64,000 bases of DNA from Geminocystis herdmanii PCC 6308 (GCF_000332235.1 NZ_CM001775.1:2979770-3043769); one strand, 5' to 3'; positions 48,655 through 59,550 are shown, numbered from the stretch's first letter. A program made the numbers and translations. The notes: generated by a model not told the origin, from the sequence alone.

Positions 48655-48830
48655 GTGAAGTGCCTAGCACTACCATGGTTGGTTAGTGTAGGCTTCTCGT
48701 CTCGTTTGCCGTTGCTTTACAACACTCCAGATGAAATCTAAGTATTGTCGAGTCTTACTCAGCATTTCTGGTATTGCTACCTTTATGGCTTTTGCCAACC
48801 CGAGCAGGAAACCGCCTTCCACAGTTTCAT
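48655..48830 (-). mobile_element. IS200/IS605-like right-end remnant
   Basis: On the minus strand GAAGCCTACACTAACC ... GGTAGTGCTAGGC folds like the right-end hairpin of the IS at 9144 and shares GAAGCCTACACT and CACTTCAC. A short coding remnant ending RREAYTN precedes it. No transposase remains. Confidence 0.6.
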
Positions 48831-48959
48831 AGAACAAAATCTATTTGTTTTAAATCTTTAATCATAAAGCTAACAAGATATATAATACTAGGAAAGGTTG
48901 CCTTCGTTATCCTTAAAATTAACGAAAATTTATTAAGTTTTGTTACAAATCTTTTGTTT

Positions 48960-49307
48960 ATGACTCAGTGGCTTTGTATTGAGAATTGTGGGGCTTGTTG
49001 TAATTTAGACCCGATCGATCGACCAGATTTAGCGGAATATCTCACAGAATCAGAGTTAGAGCTATATATGAGTATGGTGGGAGAAGATGGTTGGTGTCTT
49101 AATTATGATCAAGAAACCAGAAAATGTCAGATATATCTCGATCGACCTCGTTTTTGTCGAGTCAAACCAGAGGTTTTTGAGGAAATGTACGATATTCCAG
49201 TAGAAGAGTTTGAAGAATTTGCCATTGATTGCTGTCATCAACAAATTGAAGGAGTTTACGGCGAAGAAAGTGAAGAAATCGTTAACTATCGTCAACAAGT
49301 TGCTTAG
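48960..49307 (+). CDS. YkgJ-family cysteine-cluster protein
   Basis: 115 aa from the ATG at 48960; the long upstream extension lies in IS remnant DNA. CIENCGACC, then GWCLNY, CQIYLDRPRFC and DCC give the Fe-S/zinc cysteine cluster of the YkgJ family; function unknown. Confidence 0.88.
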   Translation: MTQWLCIENCGACCNLDPIDRPDLAEYLTESELELYMSMVGEDGWCLNYDQETRKCQIYLDRPRFCRVKPEVFEEMYDIPVEEFEEFAIDCCHQQIEGVYGEESEEIVNYRQQVA

Positions 49308-49331
49308 GTTAGAAATTCTTTGTTAATCAAT

Positions 49332-49385
49332 AACCCACCGTGCAATAAATTACACGGTTATTACATTCAAGCTCAATAAATTGAA
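49332..49385. terminator. Palindrome pair between convergent ykgJ-like and aspS
   Basis: ACCGTG 49337-49342 / CACGGT 49353-49358 around AATAAATTA, then TCAATAAATTGAA. The same pair of palindromes is at 11951-12105. Likely a two-way terminator or a small repeat. Confidence 0.55.
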
Positions 49386-49387
49386 CT

Positions 49388-51172
49388 TTATTTTGCTTTA
49401 TAGGTAGAGGCAATATGTAACTCTTTTAATTGTTTACTATCAACGTCGGCGGGTGCATCGGTTAACAAACAACTGGCTTGTTGGGTTTTGGGGAAAGCAA
49501 TAACATCCCTGATAGAGTCTTCTTTTGCTAATAACATTACCAGTCGATCGAGCCCGTAGGCAATACCGCCGTGAGGAGGAGTGCCATATTCAAAGGCTTC
49601 TAATAAAAAGCCGAATTTGTTTTTTGCTTCTTCATCAGATAAGCCAATGGTAGAGAATACTTTTTCTTGTACTTCCCGTTGATAAATCCTTAAACTTCCC
49701 CCCCCGATTTCTACCCCATTCATAACTAAGTCGTAGGCTAAGGCGCGCGCTTTACTCAAGTCGTCTAAGTCGTTAGGATTTGGTGCAGTGAAGGGATGAT
49801 GCAAGGCTTCGAGGCGCTTTTCATCTTCATTCCATTCAAACATCGGAAATTCTGTCACCCAAACGAGGTTAATTTTATCTGCATCGATTAACCCTAGTTG
49901 TTCACCTATGACTAATCTTAGTCGATCGAGGGATTTGTTAACAATATTTGTCTCCCCTGCACCAAAGAGGAGTAAATGCCCGGGTTTTGCCCCAGTTTTC
50001 TCTAATAATATCTGTTTTTGCTCATCGGTGAGGTTATCTTTAATCGCGCCAATGGTGTCGATTTCGCCATTTTCCCTGACTCTAATATAGGCAATACCCT
50101 TCGCTCCGGCAATGGTGGCTTCGGTGAATAAGTCTCCCCCCGGCTTAATTCTGACGTTAGAAATTTTGTCGTTACCTTCGGGAATGGGTAAAACCTTGAC
50201 AATTCCGCCTTTTTTCACGGCATCCGCAAAGACTTTAAAACCCGAATTTTGCATAATCTCTGACACATCCACCAATTCTAAACCAAAACGGGTATCAGGT
50301 CGATCGCTCCCGTACTTATTCATGGCTTCAGCGTAGGTTATACGGGGGAAAGGACGGGGTAAATCAATATTTTTGACATTTTTGAGGATATGACAGATTA
50401 AACCCTCGTTAAGCTCAATTATCTCATGCTCGGACATGAAACTCATTTCCATATCAAGCTGAGTAAATTCTGGTTGTCTATCGGCGCGTAAGTCTTCATC
50501 TCTGAAACATCTTGCAATTTGGTAGTATCGATCGAACCCTGACACCATCAACAACTGTTTAAATAACTGGGGAGACTGAGGTAAAGCATACCATTGCCCT
50601 TCATTTACCCTTGACGGTACGAGGTAATCTCTAGCACCCTCTGGAGTCGATCGAGTTAGTACTGGTGTTTCAATTTCCATGAAGTTTTGTTCATCTTCAA
50701 GGAAACGGCGCATTGCTTTAACAACCTGATGACGTAGCTGTAAATTACTACTCATGCGTTCCCGTCTTAAATCTAAGTAGCGATATTTGAGACGTAAATC
50801 TTCCCTAACGTTTTCGTCTTCCACCGTAGAAACTTGAAAGGGTAACTGTTTACCTACGGCATTAAGTAAACTAATTTCTGTAGCATAAATCTCGATTTCC
50901 CCTGTAGGAATTTTGGGGTTAAGGGATTCGGGAGGGCGCTTTGATACTTTCCCCGTAATTTTTACCACATATTCACTGCGCAAACTTTCCGCATTGTGGT
51001 AAGATTCAGGGGTACGGTTCGGATCACTGACTATTTGCACTATACCAGATCGATCGCGCAAATCGATAAAGATTACCCCTCCATGATCTCTACGTCGATC
51101 GACCCAACCAAAAAGAGTTACAATTTTATCTAAATGTTCAAGGCGTAAGTCGCCACAATAGTTACTTCTCAT
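49388..51172 (-). CDS. aspS: Aspartyl-tRNA synthetase, bacterial type
   Basis: 594 aa with N-terminal OB fold ([18 protein letters not shown]), class II motif 2 [21 protein letters not shown] insertion and motif 3 [13 protein letters not shown]. Charges tRNA-Asp (and possibly tRNA-Asn). Full length. Confidence 0.97.
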   Translation of the reverse strand: MRSNYCGDLRLEHLDKIVTLFGWVDRRRDHGGVIFIDLRDRSGIVQIVSDPNRTPESYHNAESLRSEYVVKITGKVSKRPPESLNPKIPTGEIEIYATEISLLNAVGKQLPFQVSTVEDENVREDLRLKYRYLDLRRERMSSNLQLRHQVVKAMRRFLEDEQNFMEIETPVLTRSTPEGARDYLVPSRVNEGQWYALPQSPQLFKQLLMVSGFDRYYQIARCFRDEDLRADRQPEFTQLDMEMSFMSEHEIIELNEGLICHILKNVKNIDLPRPFPRITYAEAMNKYGSDRPDTRFGLELVDVSEIMQNSGFKVFADAVKKGGIVKVLPIPEGNDKISNVRIKPGGDLFTEATIAGAKGIAYIRVRENGEIDTIGAIKDNLTDEQKQILLEKTGAKPGHLLLFGAGETNIVNKSLDRLRLVIGEQLGLIDADKINLVWVTEFPMFEWNEDEKRLEALHHPFTAPNPNDLDDLSKARALAYDLVMNGVEIGGGSLRIYQREVQEKVFSTIGLSDEEAKNKFGFLLEAFEYGTPPHGGIAYGLDRLVMLLAKEDSIRDVIAFPKTQQASCLLTDAPADVDSKQLKELHIASTYKAK

Positions 51173-51336
51173 AAATAAGTTATTTTTTATACCAATATCA
51201 ATATACAGTTTTTCGACTCAACCAAGTCATACAAACTTTCTATTATAACAATCTCCTTTCGGTGTTGATGAAAAAGTTTTCTGATGCTGGTAGGAGTTAG
51301 GAGATAGGATATAGGAAATAAAAAAAATTTGGAAAA

Positions 51337-51759
51337 ATGATCCTTACTTTAAATAAAAATAATTATTTACAACTATTAACAGATATTAAAATCATTCCTA
51401 AAATCATAGATAATGAAGAAGAATATCAAGAATATTTAACCGTAGCTGAAAAACTGATTGCTAAAAAACAAAATAAAACTTTAGAGGAATCAGTATTATT
51501 GAAATTGTTAGTAAAATTAATTGAAGACTATGGAAAAAAAAACTATGAAATTTCTGAATGGGCAAATGTTTCTTCCCTAGAAATTTTAGAACATTTGATA
51601 GAGTCAAAAAGGTTATCAACAGAAGAATTACTTAAAATAATGGGTTCAGAAAAAATAGTTAATGATATTAGAATAGGAAGGGAAAACATTAGCAAAATTC
51701 AGGCTCAAATCTTAGGTAATTATTTTCAAATATCTCCTAATTTATTCTTAGATATTTAA
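51337..51759 (+). CDS. HigA-like antitoxin/regulator, orphan
   Basis: 140 aa. EYQEYLTVAEKLIAKKQNKT and LLKLLVKLIEDYGKKNYEIS belong to cyanobacterial HigA-like HTH proteins; the HTH is in RLSTEELLKIMGSEKIVNDI. No toxin next to it. Bracketed by MITE-end-like sequence (51265-51290; CAGCAGACCCTATTTA at 51815). Confidence 0.78.
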   Translation: MILTLNKNNYLQLLTDIKIIPKIIDNEEEYQEYLTVAEKLIAKKQNKTLEESVLLKLLVKLIEDYGKKNYEISEWANVSSLEILEHLIESKRLSTEELLKIMGSEKIVNDIRIGRENISKIQAQILGNYFQISPNLFLDI

Positions 51760-51909
51760 TTGGGCAATGCCCACCCTACAAAATACTACTTCGTATTTTC
51801 ATCAAAAGACTTTTTCAGCAGACCCTATTTAATATAATTTGTTGTAAAATAGTATTAACTTTTGTTAAAAAGATTAAAATTATATATTATAAATTTCATT
51901 TTATTATTA

Positions 51910-52584
51910 ATGAGTTTTTTTAAGCCTCACCAACCAATTTTACAAAAAAAGCAATTATCTTTTAATCCACAACAGTTAGTATCTCTGGGATGTGTTAAAG
52001 TCACTCCCCTTCAGTTTCTTAATTTATCTGGTATTTATACTTGTATAGATCAAGTTATGATTTGTTGGGGTGTTGTAGCAGGAATTATTTTTCTCAGTGC
52101 GCAGTTTTTACCCATTAACTGGACAGATCAAGCAATTTTTTGGTCTATTATTACCCTTATAGCGGTTATTCTCATGATCACTTTAACCCATACTTGGACA
52201 TCCATGGAGAAACTTTCTTGGTTACTCTATGGGTGGGTTGCCTTAATGGTTATGGGAGTTATTGTTACTGACTGCTCGATCGTCTATCATTGGGGTATCA
52301 TTCTTTCTCATTTATCTCAGTTTTGGTTACTATTAAGCGCCATCGGCTATGGTTTAACCGCTTGGGGAGTTCGATCGAGAGCCTTTGTTATTGCTACTAT
52401 TATTCATAGTGTCAGTATCTTTTTTCTGCCTTGGTTTGGAAGTTGGCAATTTGCCATGACAGGATTAATTATGATGAGTAACCTTTTGATATTTGCAGAA
52501 GGGCAATGGGATATGTTATTACCTAGAGAATCAAGGGAATATCCCACCGCAACTATGATTAATCATTCCTTTTATACAACCTGA
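51910..52584 (+). CDS. Conserved membrane protein, unknown
   Basis: About 224 aa from the ATG at 51910; the longer frame needs a TTG start. Five or six membrane segments. I recognise no functional family. Followed by a strong hairpin. Confidence 0.75.
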   Translation: MSFFKPHQPILQKKQLSFNPQQLVSLGCVKVTPLQFLNLSGIYTCIDQVMICWGVVAGIIFLSAQFLPINWTDQAIFWSIITLIAVILMITLTHTWTSMEKLSWLLYGWVALMVMGVIVTDCSIVYHWGIILSHLSQFWLLLSAIGYGLTAWGVRSRAFVIATIIHSVSIFFLPWFGSWQFAMTGLIMMSNLLIFAEGQWDMLLPRESREYPTATMINHSFYTT

Positions 52585-52615
52585 GTATAAATATTTTTTA
52601 TGTTTTTTTATCATT

Positions 52616-52680
52616 GAAGTTCGTAGTAAGCCTTAAAAGGCTTATGGATAATGACTAAAGTCATCACTACGAACTTTTTT
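52616..52680. terminator. Long hairpin with T-run
   Basis: AAGTTCGTAGTAAGCC ... ATCACTACGAACTTTTTTT; the outer stem AAGTTCGTAGT/ACTACGAACTT is perfect, with two inner hairpins. Convergent genes flank it, so it likely ends both. Same TTCGTAGTAAG head as at 2944. Confidence 0.75.
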
Positions 52681-52692
52681 TATTGCTAAAAA

Positions 52693-53430
52693 TTAACTTC
52701 CCATTTCCTCATCTGGCACTGATGGAGCATCAGCAAAATAGCTATAGTAAAGATAACCTGCTAAAATAGCACCTAAAATGGGGGCAAACCAAAACAACCA
52801 CAATTGTCCTATAATTTCTATATTACCTGTAACTAGGGCAACTCCAGTACTTCTGGCAGGATTTACAGAAGTGTTTGTAACAGGAATGCTGATTAAGTGA
52901 ATTAATGTTAATCCTAAACCAATGGGAATCGGTGCAAATCCTGCTGGTGCTCTTCTATCCGTTGAGCCTAAAATGATAATAAGAAAAATAAATGTCATTA
53001 CTATTTCTATAATTAAAGCAGATAACAGAGAATAACCACCGGGGGAGTGGTTTCCATAACCATTGGTGGCTAAAGGATTACTGCCACTTAATGCGAAACC
53101 TTCTGCACCACTGGCAATGATTAAAATAATTAAACCTGCTAAAATCGCCCCTATGACTTGAGCAATAATATAAGGTAGTAATTCTGAACTAGGAAAACGT
53201 TTTCCTGCCCATAAACCAAAGGAAACAGCCGGGTTAAAATGTCCTCCCGAAATATGACCTACAGAATAAGCCATTGTCAATACAGTTAAACCGAAGGCAA
53301 GAGAAACTCCCACAAAAGCAATACCAAAAGGATTACCCTCACCGCCAAAATTAGCGGCTAAAACGGCACTACCACAACCACCTAATACTAACCAGAAAGT
53401 ACCGATTAATTCAGCTACGTATTTTTTCAT
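52693..53430 (-). CDS. aqpZ: Aquaporin Z-type channel
   Basis: 245 aa, six membrane segments with two NPA boxes ([21 protein letters not shown]). The Arg after the second NPA is kept, as in water channels. Acidic tail PDEEMGS. Confidence 0.95.
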   Translation of the reverse strand: MKKYVAELIGTFWLVLGGCGSAVLAANFGGEGNPFGIAFVGVSLAFGLTVLTMAYSVGHISGGHFNPAVSFGLWAGKRFPSSELLPYIIAQVIGAILAGLIILIIASGAEGFALSGSNPLATNGYGNHSPGGYSLLSALIIEIVMTFIFLIIILGSTDRRAPAGFAPIPIGLGLTLIHLISIPVTNTSVNPARSTGVALVTGNIEIIGQLWLFWFAPILGAILAGYLYYSYFADAPSVPDEEMGS

Positions 53431-53672
53431 TATCTTTGCTGTAAATTTTATAAAGTTATTGTAAAGTTCAGTAAAATTATAAAACTTAGCAAAAAAACAG
53501 AATAATAAGTTTTATCAAGATTAAAATATAAGCTAGTTTGCATTTTATTCGTCTAATGAGGATAGACAAAAGGTAACGAAATACCAGTCATTTTTGTTAA
53601 TTCTTCAAAATGCAAGTTTAATGCGTCTTAGGTTTTTTTTATCAATTCTCAATTATCAATTCTCTCTAGTTT

Positions 53673-54296
53673 TTAGTTTTGTTGATCATCGAGAGCTTTT
53701 TTTGCTATTCTTGTGATATAAATTGTTACTGCAACGGTAGCAATAAAACCGATAATATTTAAGATTAAGCGCAATGTATCGGTGTTTCCTGTGGTGGCTT
53801 CTAGGGCGGTTTTCGGTATTGAACCGATATAAACATACATGATTGTACCGGGTAACATCCCTATCCATGAGGCAAAGAAATAATCTTTTAAGGATACTTT
53901 TGTCACTCCAAAGGCATAATTTAAAAATACGAAGGGAAATAGGGGAGATAATCTTGTTAAGCCGACAATTTTCCAGCCTTCTTTTGCTACTGCCCGATCG
54001 ATCGAGGTAAACTTAGGTTGGGTTTCTATTTGTTTTTCTACCCAGCTTCGTAAAAAATAACGTCCGATTAGAAAAGAGAGGGTTGCACCTGTTACCGATG
54101 CGATCGATACTAAGATAGAGCCTTTTAATATTCCAAAGATTAACCCTGCCCCTAATGTTAAGGCTGAACCGGGTATCAAAAAGATCGTGGCGATGATATA
54201 AATAATTATAAACCCCACGACTCCCCAGATTCCCCAAAGTTCGATCGATTCGGTGAAGTTGTTGAAAAAGTTGTTGATATATTCAAAAATTTCCAT
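53673..54296 (-). CDS. TVP38/TMEM64 (VTT/DedA-like) membrane protein
   Basis: 207 aa. IFLIPGSALTLGAGLIFG and RLSPLFPFVFLNYAFGVTKV are the VTT signatures. DedA-family proteins move lipids across the membrane; role here not known. Confidence 0.9.
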   Translation of the reverse strand: MEIFEYINNFFNNFTESIELWGIWGVVGFIIIYIIATIFLIPGSALTLGAGLIFGILKGSILVSIASVTGATLSFLIGRYFLRSWVEKQIETQPKFTSIDRAVAKEGWKIVGLTRLSPLFPFVFLNYAFGVTKVSLKDYFFASWIGMLPGTIMYVYIGSIPKTALEATTGNTDTLRLILNIIGFIATVAVTIYITRIAKKALDDQQN

Positions 54297-54589
54297 GATT
54301 GATAATGATGAATCGATCGTTAATAATAAAAAGGCTGTTGATCATAAAAATATTATAAGATCGATCGTTAATAAAGATGGTGGGAAATGTGCAAAATAAT
54401 TATTCTGAGAAAATATCTACTAATCACAGAATCAATTTAACTTCCCTTGGGTAGTTAAAATTCTCACCAATAATTTAGAATTAGGATAATATAAAATCAA
54501 GATAATCTCAATTCAAAATAAACCATAATTGGATACTTTATTTTTACAATATATTAAATTAAAAAAAAGTTGCTAACAAATTAAAACTT

Positions 54590-54847
54590 ATGATAAATAT
54601 TCAAACACAAATATTAAAAACTTTGGAAAAAATGCCTCTATCTTTACAAGAGAAATTATTATATTATGCAGAGTATCTTCAGGAAAAATATAACCAAAGT
54701 AATATTACTCAATTAAATAGTAGTAATGTCGTTAATGATTGTCCTGTCTCTTGGCATGAAACGATGATAGGGCAAACTATTCCCATTAGTCAATTATGGG
54801 AATATTTAGAAAAGGACAAAGAATCTGAAAATTATAATATATGCTAA
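54590..54847 (+). CDS. DUF2281-like small protein
   Basis: 85 aa. LEKMPLSLQEKLLYYAEYLQ fits the DUF2281-type helical start often found with toxins; the tail is unlike. Next to HicAB but 95 bp away. Function unknown. Confidence 0.6.
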   Translation: MINIQTQILKTLEKMPLSLQEKLLYYAEYLQEKYNQSNITQLNSSNVVNDCPVSWHETMIGQTIPISQLWEYLEKDKESENYNIC

Positions 54848-54942
54848 TGTCAAATTTTAGCCTAATTGACATAATATTAAGTGAAATGACAATAATATTA
54901 TTCAGGATATAACACTGATAATTAAATCACTTTAAAAAAGAC

Positions 54943-55197
54943 ATGAATAAGAAAAAGTTATTAGCTAAAATACTAGAAGGAAGTAAAAATGTTAAATTTA
55001 GTGAATTTGAAATATTATTAAAAGGCTTCGGTTTTGAGTTAGCAAGAATTAATGGTAGTCATCATATTTATAATCGAGATGATATACCTGAAATTATTAA
55101 TATTCAAAATAAAAAAGGAGAGGTTTCTCCCTATCAAGTCAAACAATTTTTAGCATTGATTGAAAAATATAATTTAACTTTAGATAAAGGGGAATAA
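54943..55197 (+). CDS. hicA: HicA-type toxin
   Basis: 84 aa. Double-stranded RNA-binding-like fold with the conserved His in RINGSHHIYNR; HicA cuts mRNA. hicB is 3 bp downstream, toxin-first order. Length is usual. Confidence 0.88.
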   Translation: MNKKKLLAKILEGSKNVKFSEFEILLKGFGFELARINGSHHIYNRDDIPEIINIQNKKGEVSPYQVKQFLALIEKYNLTLDKGE

Positions 55198-55200
55198 AAT

Positions 55201-55422
55201 ATGCAAGACTATCATATTAATATATTCTATAGTGAAGAAGATCAAGGCTATATTGCTGATATTCCTGATTTAAAATTCTGTTCTGCTTACGGAGACACTC
55301 CAGAAGAAGCATTACAAGAAGTTTTAATTGCTAAAAAAGCATGGTTAGAAGTTGCTAAAGAAAAAAATAAACCCATTCCTTTACCTAAATATACACCAAT
55401 TATTTATCAAATTGCTGGATAG
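55201..55422 (+). CDS. hicB: HicB-type antitoxin
   Basis: 73 aa. YSEEDQGYIADIPDL and SAYGDTPEEALQEV are the HicB partial RNase H fold. Lacks an extra DNA-binding domain at the C terminus. Pairs with HicA. Confidence 0.9.
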   Translation: MQDYHINIFYSEEDQGYIADIPDLKFCSAYGDTPEEALQEVLIAKKAWLEVAKEKNKPIPLPKYTPIIYQIAG

Positions 55423-55468
55423 TTAAATGTCGATATTTAAACTTCTCTATAAAATAGAAATAGCTTCT

Positions 55469-57541
55469 TTAATATAAAAGAGAAATAGCCTCTCCTATTT
55501 GCTTAACTTTATTTACTAATTCGGGGGGATTAATTACCTTAACTTGCCCCCCAAAACCGACAATCCACCGTAATAAATCAATGTCTTCTAATGACCATAA
55601 AGGTAATTTTACTTGAAAACGATTAGGAAAGTTTTTATCTTCTGTATTTTTGAGGGTAAAAGGTGGTGTTTTATCATTATTTTTATGAAGACGAGGGGAC
55701 ATTTTCATTTGTTTCAAAGGGAATCGATTTGTACCTTCACTAATAAACTTAAAAGTATAGTCATTAAACCATAATTCTATGATTATTTCAGCGTCTTTTT
55801 TATGTTTTCGATCGAGCAGTGCCACTTCGTGAGCGAGATATTGTCTTTGCAATTTAGCATTATTTCCCAGAAAAATTCCGCCACTAGCTTGATATAGTTG
55901 TTGTAATTTATTTAAGGCTTTTTCTTGTTCTTTTATACTTCTGGATTGATTAATATTTTTACCTAAAAATAATCTATCTAAACGCTCAAATTTGAATAAA
56001 TTTTTATCTTTTCCTTCAATACATTCATAGCCTAAATACCATCCAATATTATGAAAAACTATTTGTAATGGATAGGCTAAAAAGTAATTATTATTATCTA
56101 TTTCATTATTTTCTGAGTCATTTTGATAAAATTCTGCACTACCAAAAAAGCGATTTAATTCTAACAATTTTCCCGATGCGATCGAACTTTCTAAGACATC
56201 AATTTTGCGGACTAAAGAAGTATTAGGAAGACTATTTAAATCTACAATATTTTTATTATAAATTGCCCTGATGGGATAACTTTCAGGATGAGCAATTCTA
56301 GCATCTCCTAGACGACTTTTAAAGGTTTCATACACCAATAAAGCCACAGGATCAGATAAACTATTAGCTTGGGCTTCTAATAAGCGAAAAACTTGAATTA
56401 AATCCGTGTGAGATAAAATTCCAGTGCCGATAAAATAACCTTTTTTCATGGTAAAATCTGGTAAAATATTAAAGGGTTTTAAGATTTTTTCTATATCTTT
56501 GCGAATGCTATCACTGCAATTAATATTGATCACTTCTTCATTTTGCATGGCTTTGATTAAACTGTGCAAACATCCTTCTTTTTTCTCCCATCTTAGGGGA
56601 TTATGGATAATAAAATGAATGGTTTTTATGAGTCGGCTAAATGGTTCAATATCAGAGTAAGGATGAGTTACTAAATCTTCAATATTTACTATTTCAATCT
56701 CTGGTAATGGTAAATAATTTTGTTGATTAATAATACCCATTTTTTCTAACCAAAGTAAATCTTTTTTGAGGGCTTCTGGTGAGGCATAAATAGGACTAAT
56801 TTTTCGGGTAATAATGGCAGAAATTTCTTCTATCTCACTATCAAATTTAATATCTTCTCCAAAAATTTCTCTAATTAATTCGGGGTTAGATTGTGATAAA
56901 TTACCGAGATTAGGATATTTAATTATTAAGCTGATGAGGTGGAAAAGTCGATCGAAATCTAGTAACCTTGAATAAGGATGAAATTTTACTTTACTATGAG
57001 CAGTGCGATTAGTGCGATTAACTTGTACTCGATGCAATTTTGACAGTTGATTATTAAATTGATTAACTTCTAATTTACCATCTCGAAAAGGTATCTCATA
57101 AACCGCCAAAAAACCCTCCGCAGGAAGAGGCGGAAAATTTCTTAACGATTGATATAAATTAGTTATAACATCATCTGGCACTGTTCGATCGCGCTTTTGA
57201 TTCCATTCTAAACAAAGATTTAAAGGAGTTTTTAAATACCAACCAATCCAGTTAATATCGTTATATTTAGCTAACTTTTCCAAAAGACTAATTCGCCACC
57301 ATCTTTTAGCGTTAGTGGCATCATAAATAATCGGTTTTCCTGCTTGAATATAACTGTCAATTTGTTTAAATATTTCTGTTTCAATTAACTGCCAATCTCC
57401 TTGTATTTTTTCATCACCAAAAAGTTGTTTTCTAATGTTATCTGTGGAGACAATTTGATAATTAGAATCTTGTTGAATAATATGATTAGCTAGAGTTGAT
57501 TTTCCGCTACTTGGGCAACCGATTAAAATGTGTGAAATCAT
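55469..57541 (-). CDS. P-loop kinase fused to WYL-type domain
   Basis: 690 aa. Residues about 1-150 are a T4 Pnk/zeta-like kinase: ILIGCPSSGKSTLAN, STDNIRKQLFG and IYDATNAKRWWR. A middle winged-helix-like part precedes a C-terminal WYL/WCX region (YPLQIVFHNIGWYLGYE ... FERLDRLFL). WYL proteins often sense ligands and regulate defence genes. It is 29 bp after the HEPN-like gene in the retron operon. An in-gene TCGATCGAGCAGTGCCACTT repeat codes AHEVALLDRK. Confidence 0.8.
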   Translation of the reverse strand: MISHILIGCPSSGKSTLANHIIQQDSNYQIVSTDNIRKQLFGDEKIQGDWQLIETEIFKQIDSYIQAGKPIIYDATNAKRWWRISLLEKLAKYNDINWIGWYLKTPLNLCLEWNQKRDRTVPDDVITNLYQSLRNFPPLPAEGFLAVYEIPFRDGKLEVNQFNNQLSKLHRVQVNRTNRTAHSKVKFHPYSRLLDFDRLFHLISLIIKYPNLGNLSQSNPELIREIFGEDIKFDSEIEEISAIITRKISPIYASPEALKKDLLWLEKMGIINQQNYLPLPEIEIVNIEDLVTHPYSDIEPFSRLIKTIHFIIHNPLRWEKKEGCLHSLIKAMQNEEVININCSDSIRKDIEKILKPFNILPDFTMKKGYFIGTGILSHTDLIQVFRLLEAQANSLSDPVALLVYETFKSRLGDARIAHPESYPIRAIYNKNIVDLNSLPNTSLVRKIDVLESSIASGKLLELNRFFGSAEFYQNDSENNEIDNNNYFLAYPLQIVFHNIGWYLGYECIEGKDKNLFKFERLDRLFLGKNINQSRSIKEQEKALNKLQQLYQASGGIFLGNNAKLQRQYLAHEVALLDRKHKKDAEIIIELWFNDYTFKFISEGTNRFPLKQMKMSPRLHKNNDKTPPFTLKNTEDKNFPNRFQVKLPLWSLEDIDLLRWIVGFGGQVKVINPPELVNKVKQIGEAISLLY

Positions 57542-57570
57542 AGAAATATCTTAAAAAATTGTATTGATAA

Positions 57571-58350
57571 TTATTTTCTAGCCTGTTTAGGAATCCATTG
57601 ATTACAACGACAAATAAACCAATGAATAGCTTTTTTAATTAATTGATAATCTTGTTTTAAGTACAATTCTGAAGCCTTATTTTTGAACAAATAATATTTT
57701 ATTTCTTTAATCCTATCTACAATTATCATTCCTTTTTCTCTATGACTAGCAATATTTCTTAATTCATAAAGACTAGATAATAATAAATATTTTTTTCTTT
57801 CTTCATTTTTTATATTTTGATAAATTTTACTTGAATTATTAGATATAATAACTAAACATAGTTCCAGTTTTTGTAGTCCCCATATTTTCTGAATATCTCC
57901 TTGATTTATTTTATTAATAAAATTTTCTTTCGCATAATCACTCTTTATATTTTGTTGAACTATATTACTCGCATTTTCAAATAAATTATTATTATATTGA
58001 TAATTAGTACCTATTAAAAAATTAATAATTGGTTCGATTTGTAACCACGCAAATTTGCAAAAATCCATAAAATCATTTTTATATCTGGCAATTATCATTC
58101 TTAAATTATCTGCTTCTAATTGTGTTTTAAATAGTTGATGATCATTGAAATATAAATCATAGTTTATATGATAATCCTCAAAATTTAAAGATGATTCTTC
58201 TGAATAGAATATTCTTAATAAATTCTCTATTTCTTTAATAGTTTTTGCTTTTACAAATTCAAGGCTATTATATTTACAATTATTAGAAATTTTTAACTGT
58301 TTTTTTAGCTCTTTTAATGCTTCTAATATGAGTTCTACATTTTCATCCAT
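57571..58350 (-). CDS. HEPN-like protein in the retron operon
   Basis: 259 aa, helical. LYELRNIASHREKGMI carries RX4H (R-NIAS-H), the HEPN RNase motif; the surrounding helices fit, but it is an inference from one motif. It is 41 bp after the RT stop. A retron effector is the obvious candidate role; I cannot match it to a retron type by name. Confidence 0.62.
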   Translation of the reverse strand: MDENVELILEALKELKKQLKISNNCKYNSLEFVKAKTIKEIENLLRIFYSEESSLNFEDYHINYDLYFNDHQLFKTQLEADNLRMIIARYKNDFMDFCKFAWLQIEPIINFLIGTNYQYNNNLFENASNIVQQNIKSDYAKENFINKINQGDIQKIWGLQKLELCLVIISNNSSKIYQNIKNEERKKYLLLSSLYELRNIASHREKGMIIVDRIKEIKYYLFKNKASELYLKQDYQLIKKAIHWFICRCNQWIPKQARK

Positions 58351-58391
58351 TACTTATAAATATAAAGATTAAATAAAATGTTATATCCTGT

Positions 58392-59501
58392 TTAAAAATA
58401 AATTTTTAATAGTTGATAATATTGACTAATATATTTTTGATAAATACTGTCATCCTTACCCTTAACCATACCGATAAACTCTATTTTACCCTTTAATACG
58501 TCTTGAAAACGAGGGATTTCTTTCCCTGAAAATCTGGCACTATGATGATATTTTTCTTCAAACTCCTTTTGTGCCGATTCTAAACCAAATTTAGCCCAAG
58601 CATGAAGCATCGCCCTTATTTGACGCACATAGCGTCTATCCACATTGGGAAATTGATTAGTGGTTAATCCCGTTACCTCTTGATGATTACCCTTAGTTTG
58701 TAAACGGGTTTTCTTCTCATTCACACTAAACCCATTTTCTCTAATGATATTCAACAATGATTCTCCTAACATCACTTTTTCGTTATTGCCATAGTCAACG
58801 ATATACGCTAAATGAGGAGGAAAATCCTTGAGAGTAGTAGAGAAAGTTATATCATCAGCATAACGAGTATAAGTTGCCTTACAATCCTTTGCTAAACGCT
58901 GTAATTGACTATCCATCTTGGCACAAATCATATTAGTAACCATGGGAGAAGTCGGCGCACCTTGGGGTAATTGATTATTATGACAACAAATTTGCGCTAA
59001 CACTGTAGCCACATCGGGAGGTAAATGATAGGGAATCGCCATAAACATACCCCTAACACGTCCAAAATTGACGGAAGGGAAAAAGTTTTCTAAGTCTAAA
59101 TTTAAAACATAGCGTTTTTTGACATGGGCTTTTGCATTAGTAACAATGTTTTTATCTTGCACAAAACCATGCACGGAAGGCTTAACTTGATAAACTGCCT
59201 GTAAAACCTGATTAAGTTTTTGTTGAATAATTTTTAATGCTGTAATGGGGGTTGATATTTGTCTTTCACCCCCTGATTTTTTCGGAATAGTAAAGGTTTT
59301 ATAACGTTTTTGGGAGTCAACTAAATAAAGATGATAAACTAACCTTTTATGAGGAATATTTAAGAGTTTAGCAACATCTAAAGGGGTTTTTAATTCATAA
59401 AATTTTTTGCTTAATTCTTCGGGAGAATCTTGGAGTAATAACGGATTTTGGTTGTGCAGATGAGGAAAAATAAGTTGCCATTGAGGAAGATTTATCGTCA
59501 T
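58392..59501 (-). CDS. Retron reverse transcriptase
   Basis: 369 aa. The retron hallmarks are present: SVHGFVQDKNIVTNAKAHV (with NAxxH), LDLENFFPSVNF (domain A Asp), QGAPTSPMVTN, the catalytic TYTRYADDITFS, and the VTG segment in EVTGLTTNQFP. It copies part of its own ncRNA to make RNA-linked DNA. The ncRNA candidate lies upstream at 59551-59714. Not a group II intron RT: no maturase or HNH. Confidence 0.93.
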   Translation of the reverse strand: MTINLPQWQLIFPHLHNQNPLLLQDSPEELSKKFYELKTPLDVAKLLNIPHKRLVYHLYLVDSQKRYKTFTIPKKSGGERQISTPITALKIIQQKLNQVLQAVYQVKPSVHGFVQDKNIVTNAKAHVKKRYVLNLDLENFFPSVNFGRVRGMFMAIPYHLPPDVATVLAQICCHNNQLPQGAPTSPMVTNMICAKMDSQLQRLAKDCKATYTRYADDITFSTTLKDFPPHLAYIVDYGNNEKVMLGESLLNIIRENGFSVNEKKTRLQTKGNHQEVTGLTTNQFPNVDRRYVRQIRAMLHAWAKFGLESAQKEFEEKYHHSARFSGKEIPRFQDVLKGKIEFIGMVKGKDDSIYQKYISQYYQLLKIYF

Positions 59502-59550
59502 TATTACTCTTGAATTAACAATAAAAACTTGTGATTGAAAAGAAAACTAA

